A stretch of DNA of 64,000 nt from Emydura subglobosa (Eukaryota > Chordata > Testudines > Chelidae): NCBI GenBank assembly GCA_007922225.1, contig ML679956.1:75552095-75616094 (forward strand). Direction: 5' to 3'. The first letter of the stretch is position 1, and each line of letters begins with the position of its first letter. The position numbers and the translations under genes are program-made. Positions 22,476 through 34,340 of this stretch are shown in pieces. The notes under the pieces were generated by a model, which had not been told where the DNA came from, did not search any database, and saw only the letters and a list, made by a program, of their open reading frames with translations.

Positions 22476-22663
22476 ACCTATTTCTGGGGTTTCTCTCGCT
22501 CCGTCTCTCTCTGTCTCTGACCAAAAGTTCTACCCCTGGATCTGAGAAACTGTCCCAAATAAAGTTTTGTCAAAACAGCCCCTTTCCCGCAAAAATTTAT
22601 GGTTTTGATGAATCAGCATTTTCCCACCAAAAAAACATAGTCGAAAAATTCCCAACCAACTCT

Positions 22664-23584
22664 ACTCTGGATTTACACGTGTGTGACCAAGATCAGAACC
22701 TGACCTGTAAACTCAGGATGAGACTGGCCCACCACAAGAACTAAAGAGGAGCTATTTCCCTACTAGCCGCCCAGCCCAACACCAAGGAGCGCCCTCGCCT
22801 CACCTGTCCAACCACTCCAGCTAGAGCCTGTGAGATGTCTCGCCTGCCATCACTGCTGCTAGCAAAGACCTCAGAACAACCCGCCTGCCTCCAATAACGC
22901 TGCAAGGAGCAGCTGCCAAGAGGGGAATCTCAATGGTGGTTTCAAGGGGAGGTCTAGGGTACCAGTGAGGAAGGATGATAGACTTAGGAATGGGAGAGTG
23001 TGGAAGGGATGGGTGTTTTGGCAGGAAAAGAGAAGAGGAATGATTCAGTTTCAGGGGGGAGAAGGGAAGAGAAGGCTATCTTATCCATGGAACGCTGCAC
23101 TTATCACTGACTTAAGCCAAAAAAAATAAATTTGAAGGCACCCCCTGCTGAAATTCTGGCCACGTATCACTGCTCTGGGAACCTTCAGAGCTCTACTCTC
23201 CTTCCTAGTTGTTCTATTTCTTGGGCACTAACATCTGGGGAATCTAAGTGTATGGTACGTGAAATGAGTCTGGTTGACGGTAGTCCATAAATGACAACAT
23301 CCCCCTCCCCAATTGGCCCGCTCAGCAGAAAGGACTGAAAGGGCATGGATTTATCCTGTCCTGGGAGGTGGTTATCCAGCTCCAGGTAGAGACCCTCTGG
23401 TGGGGCAGTTTGCATTGTTGCTATCCCTGCTAGATCTCTTCTGTAGACAGACAACCTCACCCTGCAGGATGTTGACTGCAATGGCTGACATCAATGGGCA
23501 TGGAGGACATGCTGCACTTCCCAAGACTGGGCCCAAACAGTCTCACGAGCTGTGTAGGTATGTACTTCATCACCGTGGTATCTG
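22664..23584. other. No gene recognised
   Basis: No motif or repeat was recognised. Confidence 0.4.
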
Positions 23585-23790
23585 AACGCCTCACGCTCAT
23601 TAGTGGATTTTGCCTTCACAACATCCCTGTGAAATAAGGAGCCATTATCTCATTTTTACAGATGGAGAAGTGAGGCCCGCAGCAGGGGCAGTGATTTGTG
23701 CCAGGTCACCCAGGCAGTCTGTGGCTGATCCAGGAACTGAACTGAGGTCTCCAACATCTAGACCCATCCTCTCTCAACGCAGGAGATTCC
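23585..23790 (-). repeat. MIR-like SINE
   Basis: It contains 'cacaacatccctgtgaaata', 'catttttacagatggagaag', 'ccaggtcacccaggcagtct' and 'aactgaggtctcc' in reverse orientation. Confidence 0.75.
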
Positions 23791-24100
23791 ACCAGCGTCA
23801 AATTATTTTTAAATCCATGATTTAAGGGAAAATTCAGAATTGAAGACAAACTATTTACCCTCTCATGTAAACACACTCAACGTTTTGATGTGTCATATAA
23901 TATTGATCTGCACTGTTGTGATTCTCTGGAATAGGGAAATTGGTAAGAAATGTGAATATTGAAGTCAGCAATGAAGCTGCTAAGGAGATGAGATCACAGA
24001 GAACAGGAGAAAAAGGCAGATCTAAATCCTGCGCCAAGCCGACAACTTGGGCTGTTATTTTCACAACGAGGGAGAATCCTATGAGCTGAGCATCTGGAGA

Positions 24101-24103
<3 letters not shown>

Positions 24104-24154
<51 letters not shown>

Positions 24155-24160
24155 ACACAC
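24104..24160. repeat. (AC)n microsatellite
   Basis: An almost pure AC tract of about 28 units, with one interruption near 24,153. Confidence 0.97.
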
Positions 24161-25849
24161 AAAATGTGAAAAGCTGTTCAGAGAAGCTTTCTCAAAACTC
24201 ACAGTAGCACATCAGCAAAATCTCAAGTGGTTGACTCCATGAGACCAACATACCAATGAGCTAAGGCAAGAGAGCGTGGGGAAAGCCCACAGTTCATGCT
24301 CACCATTTGATTTAATCACTGCTCATCGTTCCAGGCAGAACCCTTCTGTTTCCTTTCTGTAGGTCCCATCGGACAGCTTCCAAGCAGCAGGTTTTATAAA
24401 GCCTTCGTCAGCTTCCAGCTCCCACCTCTCACTTGTATAGGAACCAACCGCGGAAAACCCAAAACACATCCAGATTCAGCACTGAGCCATTTCCAAGGCA
24501 AAAGCAAAAAAAAAAGGCCAAACTATTCCCCCTCCCAGAAAAGCTGACATACAGTCAATCCAACCACATTTGGAAAGTCCAGCTCAGCTTTGAACTCCCA
24601 CTCTGATTTCCTGTGTTTAAACTTCGAATCTGTTGGTTACTTATGGAATCCTTACACTCCACAGCCAGATCCTTCTGCTCTGGGCAGGGTGGAGACAATT
24701 TCAATGATGTGCATCTAAAATATCTCTGCACCACACCCAAAAGCCGTCCAGTACATGGCAATGAATCAGTCTCTCTCTTGAATTTTCCTGAATCAGTTAG
24801 CCCAGTCTGTAACCAAGACCACATCTAACTCTAAGTAACGTCTTTTCCCCCGGATCTGACAGAGCAACCTAGGTGTAGTGCTGAGTCCACACGCCTCCAC
24901 CCAGCATCTGTATTTCAGAGTCGGGGGGTGGCTCGGCTCGGATGCAGCTCACACTTACACATTCTTTCGGTCCTCCCTTCTGCCCCTTTGTTTAGACAAT
25001 GCTTAATGCCAGAGAATCATGGTCTGACTGTGGGTACCTTAGCTGCAGCCAATCAATGTGCAGCAGCGCTTTGTTTTAATTCAACAATGTCTCATTGGAA
25101 AAGTCTCCCATCCTCATGCACGTTCTCCTCAGCACTGTACTCCCTTGGAGGAGATGTTACATCAGGGGGAGAGGAGATACTCCCTCGAACAGCAAGCCAG
25201 CCAGCAGCACGCTGCTGATAAGCGAATCACTCTATGTGCCCATTGTCTTCTAAATACAGCCCTTAACCCTGTCATTGCCATCCAGATCCACCCTGGATTT
25301 GCTTCTGCGGAACAGACAGCTGTAAGAGTTCACGGCTGAGGAGCACTCTCTGTGACCTGAATGCCATTGTTCAGAAAACATAACGGGTCATGTCAATTCG
25401 CATGATATATTACAGCACGGAACGACGCAAAGCTGAAATTCCTCTGCCCATAATGATTATTTCAGGGATAAGGAGGTTCACTTTCTTTCCAGGGGACTAG
25501 GTGCTAGAGTGACGGCCCTGGAAAATGACGGACACTATTTAGCCGCTGGTCAGGTATCCCGCAAGCCAGAACAATGCCGGCTTGCCCACTTTGTCCTGCC
25601 AATGTGCCTGCGCCTGGACCTGACGGGAGGAAAAGAGAGTTGAGTCTTCAATCCTTGACCAACAATGGAGCTGATTGGTTCAGCTGCCCTGGTGCTTTCA
25701 ATGATGCCTGTCCATTAGGAAATGAAATGAAGCCATCAGACTCATTTCACATTAACCAATGATCCGTCATGAGACGGGCCACTAACCTCCGGACCTGGAT
25801 TCTAACCGACGTCCTGGAGAAGTGCTATTACCTGGTAGCAGTAAGGAAC
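24161..25849. other. No gene recognised
   Basis: There are short open frames only. A short A-run lies near 24,507-24,516. No repeat family was recognised, which makes this one of the longer repeat-poor stretches. Confidence 0.45.
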
Positions 25850-26035
25850 GATGCTTATCCCCTCTATAGAGTTTTTCTCCCCAGATCTCAAAACGCTCTA
25901 CAGATGTGGGCACACACTGTGTCATCCCCCATCATGCTGAGAGGTGAAGGACTTGCTCAGTTCACACAGAATGGCTGTGGCAGAATTGGGAACAGGCCCC
26001 GGGTCTCCTACCTCCGAGACTACATTGCCTTCCTG
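25850..26035 (-). repeat. MIR-like SINE
   Basis: It contains 'agatctcaaaacgctctaca', 'tgctcagttcacacagaatg' and 'ggcagaattgggaacaggcc' in reverse orientation. Confidence 0.65.
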
Positions 26036-26394
26036 GAGATCACATGCAGGAGGGCCCAGGGAGTGGCATACAGCCTTGGAAAGTCACCTTGATCACAGGT
26101 ACATGAGCCCTGTGAATTAGAGCAGAGGCAAGAGCTGTTCCTGCAGACAGCTTCTGTCTCTGTGCGGGTAGGAAGGCAACATAGAGCTGACAAGGCCTTG
26201 CTCCCATGTAAACTCTGCAGAGCCCCACATCCCTCCCACTAGACGGCATGCTTAATGAGAAGCTCGACAAGGGGAACCTCATGCACTTTTCCAGCCTCTC
26301 TGGCCCTGTGGCTGGTTCTTGGTAGCAAGGGGTGACCCGGCTCATTGCTACACTGACCTACAGTGCAACGATATCTAAGCAAGACATGAGTTCA
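26036..26394. other. No gene recognised
   Basis: No assignable sequence was found. Confidence 0.4.
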
Positions 26395-26650
26395 AGAAGG
26401 ATGGTCAAGGCATGGGACGGGTACTTAGGAGAGCTGGGTTCAAGTTCTGGTTCTGCCACGGGCTTCCTGTCTGACCTGGGCAGCTCACAGTCTCTCTGTG
26501 CCTCAGTTCCCCATCTTTTCTGGCTTATCTATTTAGACTGGAAACTCTGGAGAGCAGGCACTGTCTGTACAGCACCTAGCACAATGGGGCCCAGATTTCA
26601 GTTGGGGCTTCTGGGTGCTACTGTAATAGAAAGAGCAATAATTGGAAAAC
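26395..26650 (+). repeat. MIR-like CORE-SINE, near full length
   Basis: The order is head 'tgggttcaagttctggttct', core 'tctctgtgcctcagttcccc', linker 'tatctatttagactggaaac', then 'tgtacagcacctagcacaat' and 'ttctgggtgctactgtaata'. It is the clearest full-length plus-strand copy in the window. Confidence 0.88.
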
Positions 26651-27084
26651 AAACAATTCTGCTGTAGAAGGCAGCGGCCCTTATGGCGATGAGTGCGGTA
26701 GAAGTACGTAGATTAGCCAGACAAACAAGTCACAAACCTGCCGTTCAAATTAGTGCCTGAGTACTACAGCACTCAGCACATCAACAAGCATCTCCTCCAC
26801 ACCCTCCAAACGTAAGTGGCTCCGTTCAGCAATTTGTAAGCACTCCAGGGGGGGAAATAACAGTTGCAGCAGAAAGGAAATTGGAATTTTAACATGTGCA
26901 GCAGCCTTGGTTAACTAGTTCTGTCTGCAGCATGCCGAGGAAATAGCTGGGCAGAACAACAAGCAATACCATTGTCCTGGACAGGAAAGAGATGACAATA
27001 AAAGTGTGTCTGAAAGGGGTCTGTTTAAATTCAAATTGGATCAGGCATCAGTGTTCTGAAATGCAAACTCTTCTGGTAGCCCAC
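26651..27084. other. No gene recognised
   Basis: Nothing assignable was seen before the start of LINE homology near 27,085. Confidence 0.4.
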
Positions 27085-27099
27085 GGATAGGAAGGATAG

Positions 27100-27960
27100 A
27101 ATAGGCCGTGTTGGTGGGGGAGTGGCACTATATTTGAAAGAAAGCATAGAGTCAAATGAAATAAAAATCTTAAATGCACCAAACTGTGCCACAGAATCTC
27201 TATGGATTGCAATTCCATGCTTGAATTATAAGGATATAGCAGTAGGGATATACTACCGACCACCGACCAGGACAGTGATAGTGACTGTGAAATGCTCAGG
27301 GAGATTAAAGAGGCTATAAAAATAAAAAAACCCAATAATCATGGGGGATTTCAACTATCCCCATATTGACTGAGTACCTGTCACCTCAGGACGGGATGCA
27401 GAGATGAAGTTTCTTGATACCTTAAATGACTGCTTCTTGGAGCAGCTAGTCCTGGAACGCACAAGAGGAGAAGCAATTCTTGATTTAGCCCTAAGCAGAG
27501 CATAGGATCTGGTCCAAGAGGTGAATATGGCTAAACTGCTTGGTAATAGTGACCATAACATAATAAAATTTAACATCCTTATGGGGAGTACATCAAAGCA
27601 GCCCACCACGGTAGCATTTAATTTCAGAAACGGGAACTACACAAAAATGAGGAAGTTAATTAAACAGAAACTAAAAGGTACAGTACCAAAAGTTAAATCC
27701 CTGCACGCTGCATGGAAAATTTCTAAAGCCATCATAATAGAAGCTTAAATGTATACTCCAAATTAAAAAACATGGTAAGAGGACCAGAAAAGTGCCACCG
27801 TGGCTAAACAACAAAGTAAAAGAAGCAGTTAGAGGCAAAAAGGCATCCCTTAAAAAGTGAAAGTTGAATCCCATTGAGAAAAATAGAAAGGAGCATAAAC
27901 TCTGGCAAATAACGTGTAAAAATATAATTAGGAAGGCCAAAAAAGAATGTCAAGAAGAGC
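27100..27960 (+). pseudogene. LINE ORF2, endonuclease domain remnant
   Basis: This is a remnant of the AP-like endonuclease that nicks target DNA for target-primed reverse transcription. The order is GRVGGGVALYLKES, ATESLWIAIPC, then VGIYYRPP (a conserved block). Next comes IIMGDFNYPHID, holding the GDFN motif, then LERTRGEAILDLALSRA and LLGNSDHNIIKF with the catalytic SDH motif. The pieces lie in different frames and are cut by stops (after PHID and after LSRA), so the copy is dead. A lysine-rich linker remnant follows toward the RT. The motif order is that of CR1-clade LINEs and separates it from L1 by its YRPP and LDLALS spacing. Confidence 0.85.
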
Positions 27961-28060
27961 TAGCCAAAGACAAAATATAACAGCAAAATTTTTTTTAAGT
28001 ATATCAGAAGCAGGAAGCCTGCCAAACAACCACTGGGGCCACTGGACGATCAAGATGCAC

Positions 28061-28240
28061 TTTAAAAACCTCTAAGGATGGAGATTTCACCGCCTCCCTA
28101 GGTAATCCATTCCAGAGCTTCACCACCCTCCTAGTGCAAAATATGCGTTATCCTAATATCCAACCTAGACCTCCCCCTCTGCAACTTGAGACCATTGCTC
28201 CTAGTTCTGTCATCTACTACCACTGAGAACAGCCTAGTTC
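28061..28240 (-). mobile_element. CR1 fragment inserted in the LINE
   Basis: On the reverse strand this matches 11,456-11,635 of the CR1 in this window, including 'gttctcagtggtagtagatg' and 'caatggtctcaagttgcaga'. LINE sequence resumes on either side. It covers only the last part of ORF2 and lacks the CR1 3' UTR, so it is not a simple 3'-anchored insertion. Confidence 0.85.
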
Positions 28241-28261
28241 CAATCTGAGGAACTGTCCCAG

Positions 28262-29960
28262 ACTGAGGTGTCATTAGAGAAGGTTGTGGAACAAATTGGT
28301 AAATTAAACAGTAGCAAGTCACCAGGACCAGATGGTAACCACCCAAGAGTTCTGAAGGAACTTAATGTAAAATTGCAGAATTACTAACTGTGGTATGTAA
28401 CCTATCATTTCTAGCTTCTGTACCAGATGACTGGAGAATAGCTAATGTGATGCCAATTTTTAAAAAAGGCTACAGAGGCGATATTGGCAATTACGGGCTG
28501 GTAAGTCTGATTCTGTAGCAGGCAATTAGATTGAAACTATAGCAAAGAACAGAATTATCAGACACAGATGAATACAGTTTGTTGGGAAAGAGTTAACATG
28601 GTTTTTGTAAAGGGAAAGCATGCCTCACCAATCTACTATAATTCTTTGAGAGGGTCAAAAAGCATGTAAAGAAGGGAGATCCAGTGGATATAGTGTACTT
28701 AGATTTTTAGAAAACCTTACAAGGTGCGTCACCAAAGGCTCTTAAGCAAAGTAAGCGGTCATGGGATAAGACAGAAGGTCCTCTCATGGACCAGTAACTG
28801 GTTAAAAGATAGGAAACAAAGAGTAAGAATGAATGGTCAGTTTTCAGAATGGAGAGAGAGAAATAGTGGTGTCCTCCCAGGGTTCTGTACTGGACCAGTA
28901 CTTACTGGTTCAACATATTCATAAATAATCTGGAAAAAGGGATAAACAGTGAGATGGCAAAATTTGCAGATGATACAAAGCTACTCAAGATAGTTAAGCC
29001 CAAAGCAGACTGTGAAGAGTTACAAAGGAATTTCTGGAAAACTGAAAAACTGGAAGACTGGGCAACAAAATGGCAGATGAAATTCAATGGCGACAAATGC
29101 AAAGTAATGCACATTGGAAAATGTAATCCCAACTATACATATAAAATGATAGGATCTAAATTAGCTGTTACCACTCAAGAAAGAGATCTTGGAGTCATTG
29201 TGAACAGCTACTTAAAGTGCAGTGGCAGTCAAAAAAACTAACAGATTATTGGGAATAATTAAGAAAGGGATAGATAATAAAAGAGAAAATATCATATTGC
29301 CTCTTTATAAATCCATGGTACGCCCACATGTTGAATACTGCGCACAGATCTGGTCTCCCATCTCAAAAAAGATGTACTGGAATTGGAAAAGGTACAGAAA
29401 AGGGCAACTAAAATTATTAGGGGTATGGAAAAGTTTCCATATGAGGAGAGAAAAGTTCCAGAGGGGTAGCCATGTTAGTCTGTATACAGCAAAAATAACG
29501 AGAGTTCTGTAGCACCTTAAAGACTAACAAATTTCTGCGGGCATGAAATTTGTTAGTCTTTAAGGTGCTACAGGACTCTCATTGTTTTTGCCATATGAGG
29601 AGAGATGAATAAAACTGGGACTTTTCAGCTTGGAAAAGAGACGACTAAGGGGGGACATGATAGAGGTCTATAAAATCATGAGTGATGTGAAGAAAGTGAA
29701 TAAGAAAGTGTTATTTACTCCTTCTCATAAACACAAAAACTAGGGGTCACCAAATGAAATTAATAGACAGCAGGTTCAAAATGAACTAAAGAAGTATTTT
29801 GTCACACAACACACAGTCAACCTGTGGAACTCCTTGCCAGAGGATGTTGTGAAGGCCAAGACTACAATGGGGTTCAAAAAAGAACTAGATAAGTTCATGG
29901 AGGATAGGTCCATCAATGGCTATTAGCCAAGATAGGCAGGGATTGCTGTTTGCCAGAGGC
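28262..29960 (+). pseudogene. LINE ORF2, reverse transcriptase remnant
   Basis: This is a remnant of the reverse transcriptase. Visible in order are VVEQIGKLNSSKSPGPDG, RIANVMPIFKKG, IGNYGLVSL, then DPVDIVYLDF in the palm region, and INNLEKGINSEMAKFADDTK with the FADD catalytic motif. Downstream are LEDWATKWQMKFNGDKC, ERDLGVIVN, MVRPHVEYCAQIWSP and a C-terminal NSLPEDVVKAKT-like block. Stops and frameshifts break it repeatedly (for example after YLDF and around GSQKN). The family-C foldback interrupts the C-terminal part at 29,457-29,590. A second copy (42,926-43,943) retains many of the same C-terminal blocks. Confidence 0.88.
29457..29590. mobile_element. Foldback element, family C
   Basis: It begins 'ccagaggggtagccatgtta' and contains a hairpin with arms at 29,502-29,534 and 29,546-29,578 (33 bp, one mismatch, 11-nt loop). 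The distal outer right arm is missing. It interrupts LINE sequence: 'ccatatgaggagaga' occurs before it, and 'ccatatgaggagagatgaat' resumes after it. Confidence 0.85.
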
Positions 29961-30085
29961 TGGGAATGGTTGACGGGGTGAATCACTTGATGATTACCTG
30001 TTCTATTCATTCCTCTGAAGCACCTGGCATTGGCCACTGTCAGAAGACAGGATACTGGAATAGATGGACCAGTATGGACGTTCTT

Positions 30086-30531
30086 ATGTTCTTTTCCCTC
30101 CTTAGTTAAAGTTTTTATCTGAAGCAGACACTTGTAAAACTCTGAACTAAGCAAAAGTTGACATAGATTCAAAGACTAACACAGTCAAAAGTTGGGTTTT
30201 TTTTTTTAAATTTACCCCTATGCTTATATAAAAGTTCCTCAGTCCTAACTGTCTCAAGCAACAGATTAAAATCTGACTGTTCAAGCTTCGTCATATATAT
30301 TAGTTCCTTGATACTATAGCGATGAGCGCAGTGAAAATGCATATCTTTTCATCTAATTTCTCTCTCTCTCTCTCTCTCTGTACATAAAACAAATTAGAAT
30401 TTTAGACTTGGGGTTCTGACAGCAAGGTCTTCCTCAAGGACCTTAATTGTTGTGTCAGCATCCACAGCAGGATCAGGAGAATGCTGGAAAAAGCATTTGC
30501 AAATATTTGTTACAAAAAAAAAAAAAATACA
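30086..30531. other. No gene; simple repeats
   Basis: A (TC)n tract lies at 30,360-30,379, a T-run near 30,198 and an A13 run at about 30,514-30,527. No exon was recognised. Confidence 0.5.
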
Positions 30532-30619
30532 GGGACCAGATCTGCAGCTGGTATAATTGGCAGAGCTCCATTGACGTTAATGGAGCTATGCTGATTCATA
30601 CATCGGAGGAATTGGCCCC
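30532..30619. repeat. Foldback element, family G
   Basis: The centre 'cagagctccattgacgttaa' with 'tggagctatgctgattcata' forms inverted arms, and the ends read 'agatctgcagctggt' and 'aggaattggcccc'. Relatives occur at 34,790-34,905 and 35,866-35,935. Confidence 0.6.
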
Positions 30620-31767
30620 AAGAATTCATTTGGGAACCCTTTTCTGAGTTTTCCACAGCAAATCATTTTTTGGTGGAGGGTTCACACTGGAGGTACTTGG
30701 CAGCCCACTTGGAAATCTCTTTTTTCCTTCTCCCATTTGTAAAAGTTTCAGTCACCCAAGCTGGGAGTAAAAACAATACCAAGTGACACCGTGGCCAATC
30801 ACACACTGCGAAGAGCCAGCAGTCCAAGGGAATAGATCAGACTGTATGGCGAGATGCACATTGGGTGGAATAATTCCAAAGGAGCAATACCGTAATGAAA
30901 ATCACAGCCCGTTTGAGGGCAATTTACGAACTGAAAAAGGAGCTGAATTTGTTAAGGGCCAGGTTTACAAAGGTAAGAACTGGGTGCTGGTTTCTGAAAA
31001 TCAGACCAGTTCACTTAAGGGGTAACAGAGTCAAGGGCTCTTGAAAATCTGCCCACTTATATATGCACCTAATGGGAAACACTGGAAGCAATTTTGAACA
31101 TCTGACCTTGAACATATTATTCACTCGTTCAGCTCTCCTCAAATGAAGATGTGGTCGGTCTAATAGACAGAGACGGGCTGTCTGATGATCTATTCCCTGG
31201 TTTTCAGTCTTTTTGAAAACCACCTCAGAAAGCATTTTATAAAAGTAAATTTGGTGGCTTGCAGAATTATACAGCACAGTTGCCATGTCATTAAAATACC
31301 CCTTTCCCTCCATGACTCACCCCAGCCCTGATACATTGGATTCACTGAAGTAGCTTTGCACAAGGGAATTTTTCTCTCTGTGCTCCTCTTTTTAGGGCAG
31401 GACAGTGCCCCATCTAGTGGTCTTTGCCGGGAGTTTGGGTTAAATCAGACTAGAAAGCCTTCGCCCTGGCACTCTTGCTGCGCTGCAGGAATAGCGCACA
31501 TCTACCTGGGAAGCTCAGGGACGGCTCCTTTGCTCCCCTTTGTCTGGATAGCTGGGTCATTTTACTTCTTCCATACTGCTCCCCAGGACCGTGAGCCCCT
31601 TCCTGACTCACTCTGCTGTGCCCCCTTGCTCAGTCCTGCTACTAACCTCCCTAACCACCACCCCCAGCTTGTAAGATACACCATCCTAGCTGGTGGGTGT
31701 CATTTGTGGCTCCATTTGGACCACAGCAGTAACTCTGGGAAATGTTCGTGTTTCCCCCCCACCAGGC
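30620..31767. other. No gene recognised
   Basis: A 161-codon frame at 31,356-31,841 has no recognisable domain and runs into a repeat. Nothing else was assigned. Confidence 0.4.
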
Positions 31768-31905
31768 TCCACAAAGCACTTAAGTGTATGCATCATTTTA
31801 AGCATATGTTTAGGGCCGTCTCAATTCAGCACAGCTCATAAGCATGTGCTTAAGTGTTGAATAGGGAGGGATTCAAACAGGTACTTAAAGTTAAGCACAA
31901 ATTTG
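31768..31905. repeat. Foldback relic, family I
   Basis: 'aaagcacttaagtgtatgca' is answered by 'taagcatgtgcttaagtgtt', and then a further 'gtacttaaagttaagcac'. It shares the 'cacttaag' arms with 36,263-36,560. Confidence 0.55.
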
Positions 31906-31989
31906 ATTACGACATATAAGTACCTTCGGGGGAAGGGTGATCCCATTTCCTAAATCCCTTCTTCAGGTGGAGAAAGGCATAACAAGAAC

Positions 31990-32045
31990 CTGTGGCTGGA
32001 AACTGAAGCCAGACAAATTCAGGTTTGAACCTAGGCACAGATATT
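31990..32045 (+). mobile_element. CR1-clade LINE 3' fragment
   Basis: 'ggctggaaactgaagccaga' followed by 'caaattcaggtttgaaccta' matches the 3' family at 14,815. Only about 55 bp is recognisable. Confidence 0.6.
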
Positions 32046-33084
32046 TAACACAGCACCCTGTGAGGCAGTCCTCTTTCACCATATTCCTGTTGCAAGATGC
32101 TTGGATCAGGACTGATCATTGTAAGATAGGATCTGGGATTTCCATGGGAGCTCCTTCCACACTGAAGAGGACAGCTGCCCTCTGGCTCCAATTCACGCAA
32201 AGGATAGGCGGACCTCAGACTCCTGGCAAGCTGCAGGGCAAAGTTTAGGCTGTAGTGAAACGGGCTAGCTGCCAGTTTTCAAGACGTGGCATGAAGCTAA
32301 TACAGGACTTAAGATCTGGAGTATTGTGTCGCCGAAGTGTTCCAAAAAAAATGCTTCAGTGTTTCCAAGGATACAATATCCAGGAAGGTAGTGGATTATT
32401 CACTCGGATTGTCCGGGAGCAGTGAAATGAGGAGAAGAAATGCCTAAGCATGGAAAGAATCCAGGTTAACCCTAGGAAAAATACCTATGGGCTTTCGTTG
32501 CTAAGGTACCGGAAGAGATGACTAAAAGAGCTGGGGTTCAAAAAATGTGGAAAGGACACAGGGAAATGTTCTGTAAGATGCAGGAAGCCTGACTGTCTGG
32601 ATAACCCAATAAGTCATTTCTGGCAATTACAATCTCTGGACTCGATGAAAAAGCCAGATTCTGGTCTTAATGTACCTATGCGTGCACCTCCCATCAGGCC
32701 AGAGGCGCCCTGGGGGCACATGTCTAAGATGACGATTTGATACTTAAAGCATGTTTAAATTTCTCTCATTTCCCCCACAAAGTCACTTGATAGAACTGGG
32801 GGGAGATGCCAGACTGATGGCCTTGAGGCCTGGAGAAGATGTACAGAACTGAAGGTAGCAGTGTAATTTTCATCCCTGATGCCCTGCCAAAGTGTCTCAA
32901 CTCTGACCTGCCCGGATTCTCTCTTGGGATGAGGGTAGTCTAGGATCAGTCAGGATGGAAGGGGAGACAATTAAAGCTAGCTGTGGGTGTGCTCGTTACA
33001 CTAATATTATGAGGGGCTCAGATGATACATTAATAGGGCTCACATACACACCAATAACCATCTAAAGCTTCTGCTTTACTTTTC
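32046..33084. other. No gene recognised
   Basis: Nothing assignable was seen. It is one of the longer stretches without repeat homology. Confidence 0.4.
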
Positions 33085-33345
33085 TTTACGTCACCTCCCT
33101 GTGCCTCAGTTTCCCCATCTGTCAGTGGGGGTAACAATGCTCAACTCCATTGGAAAGTGCTCTGAGATCTACTGCTGAGAAGTGCTATATAAAAATTAGT
33201 ATTATTAATAAAAAGCCTGAAGGAAAAGGTACTATTTTCTATTAATTTCTATAGATTTTGTAGGTGAGGGTTAGAGTGACCAGCTAGGAAATGGTATTTC
33301 CTACTGTAGTAAGTGGCATGAGCTCTGATCTCCGACACCTGCACA
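33085..33345 (+). repeat. MIR-like SINE 3' half plus flank, copy 1
   Basis: The SINE part ('ctgtgcctcagtttccccat' to 'tagtattattaataaa', about 33,098-33,215) is followed by about 120 bp that is also found after the SINE at 34,083. Shared blocks include 'ttctattaa' and 'agtaagtggcatgagctctg'. Confidence 0.75.
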
Positions 33346-33979
33346 GAGCATGGGGGAGCCAGAGGATTAAGAAGATAGAGACATGTCTGCCAGGAACTGA
33401 ATAGAGGTTCATCATCTCATTGAACAGTGGTCAATGAACACCCTTCGGCTGGAGACAAATTTCAATTACTACCAACATGAGCTAAGTTTGCACCAGTGAC
33501 CTAGAGATTAATTAAATGCTTTGTAACTCTATAACCTGTCTCCCTGAGCAATACGCTCCTTTATTCAGTGCTCTGTTTAGCAGCGATCATGTATCACAAG
33601 GAAAGAAGCACATACCTGTTCTGTACACAACAGTACTGCACTATTCCTACTTTAAATGTAAGTCGCGAGGGTCTGATCAATGCTCGTAGAACTCAATCGA
33701 TCAGGTCCCTAATACATAATGGACAGTCACATTCCTTCTTTCATCAGGTAATGAAACTTCCTTTAAGAAAAGGAATCCTTTAATTGGGATGAAACCAATA
33801 GGATTCTACAGAAATCTAATAGGGTCTATAGAATCAGCTCTTAGCATCTACAGAATTGAATAAAGAATGAAAAATATAATAAGGAATGAGATTCCGTCTA
33901 TAGATTTGGTGAGCCATCCTAAAGAATCCTATCGCAGAGGTAGAATTTTCTTTGAATCCTATGAAATGGGTTTTTAAAA
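33346..33979. other. AT-rich, no gene recognised
   Basis: Around 33,780-33,975 'ctatagaat/attctat' motifs recur, perhaps an old repeat. No coding content. Confidence 0.4.
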
Positions 33980-34340
33980 AGGAGGCTGTGGGATCAAGTG
34001 GGCAGAACACTGGACTGGGACTCAGGAGATCTGGGGTCTACTTCTGGCTCTGCCATTAGCCTGCTGGGTGACTTGGGCAAGTCACTTCATTGCCCTCTGC
34101 CTCAGTTTCCCCATCTGTCAATGGGGATGACGATGCTTAACTCCACTACAAAGTGCTTTGAGATCTACTGATGTAAAGTGCTATATAAAAACTAGTATTA
34201 TTAATAAAAAATACTCTTACGGAAAATGTATTATCTTCTATTAAATTCTATGGGTCTTTTCCATGAAGCTTAGAGGAACCAGCTAAGGAAGTGTTATCTT
34301 CAACTGTAATAAGTGGCAGGAACTCTGCTCTCTGGACTCT
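33980..34340 (+). repeat. MIR-like CORE-SINE plus flank, copy 2
   Basis: This is a full-length SINE from 'aggctgtgggatcaagtggg' through 'tctgcctcagtttccccatc' to 'aaaactagtattattaataa' at 34,204. The following ~125 bp is shared with copy 1, including 'aaccagctaaggaa' and 'aataagtggcaggaactctg'. Confidence 0.85.

Larger units (their letters stand above)
21775..22663. mobile_element. Family-B foldback, expanded by nested insertions
   Basis: The left terminus 'agagctgggtgggaaatgg' is answered by 'gaaaaattcccaaccaactc' at the right end. The interior contains AT-rich family-B sequence at both ends, with tRNA-like foldback pieces and a CR1 3' end in the middle, so several insertions split an older element. 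Confidence 0.55.
27085..30085 (+). mobile_element. CR1/L3-like LINE, decayed, about 3 kb
   Basis: This is a long non-LTR retrotransposon copy on the plus strand, running from within the endonuclease domain through the reverse transcriptase to the 3' end. The 3' end carries 'ggccactgtcagaagacagg', 'atactggaatagatggacca' and a terminal 'gttcttatgttctt'. ORF1 and the start of the endonuclease are missing. Two insertions interrupt it: an inverted CR1 fragment (28,061-28,240) and a family-C foldback (29,457-29,590). The minus-strand copy at 42,926-43,943 belongs to the same family. Confidence 0.88.

Noticed and set aside
31356..31841. 161-codon plus-strand open frame
   Set aside because: Runs into the family-I foldback relic and has no known domain.
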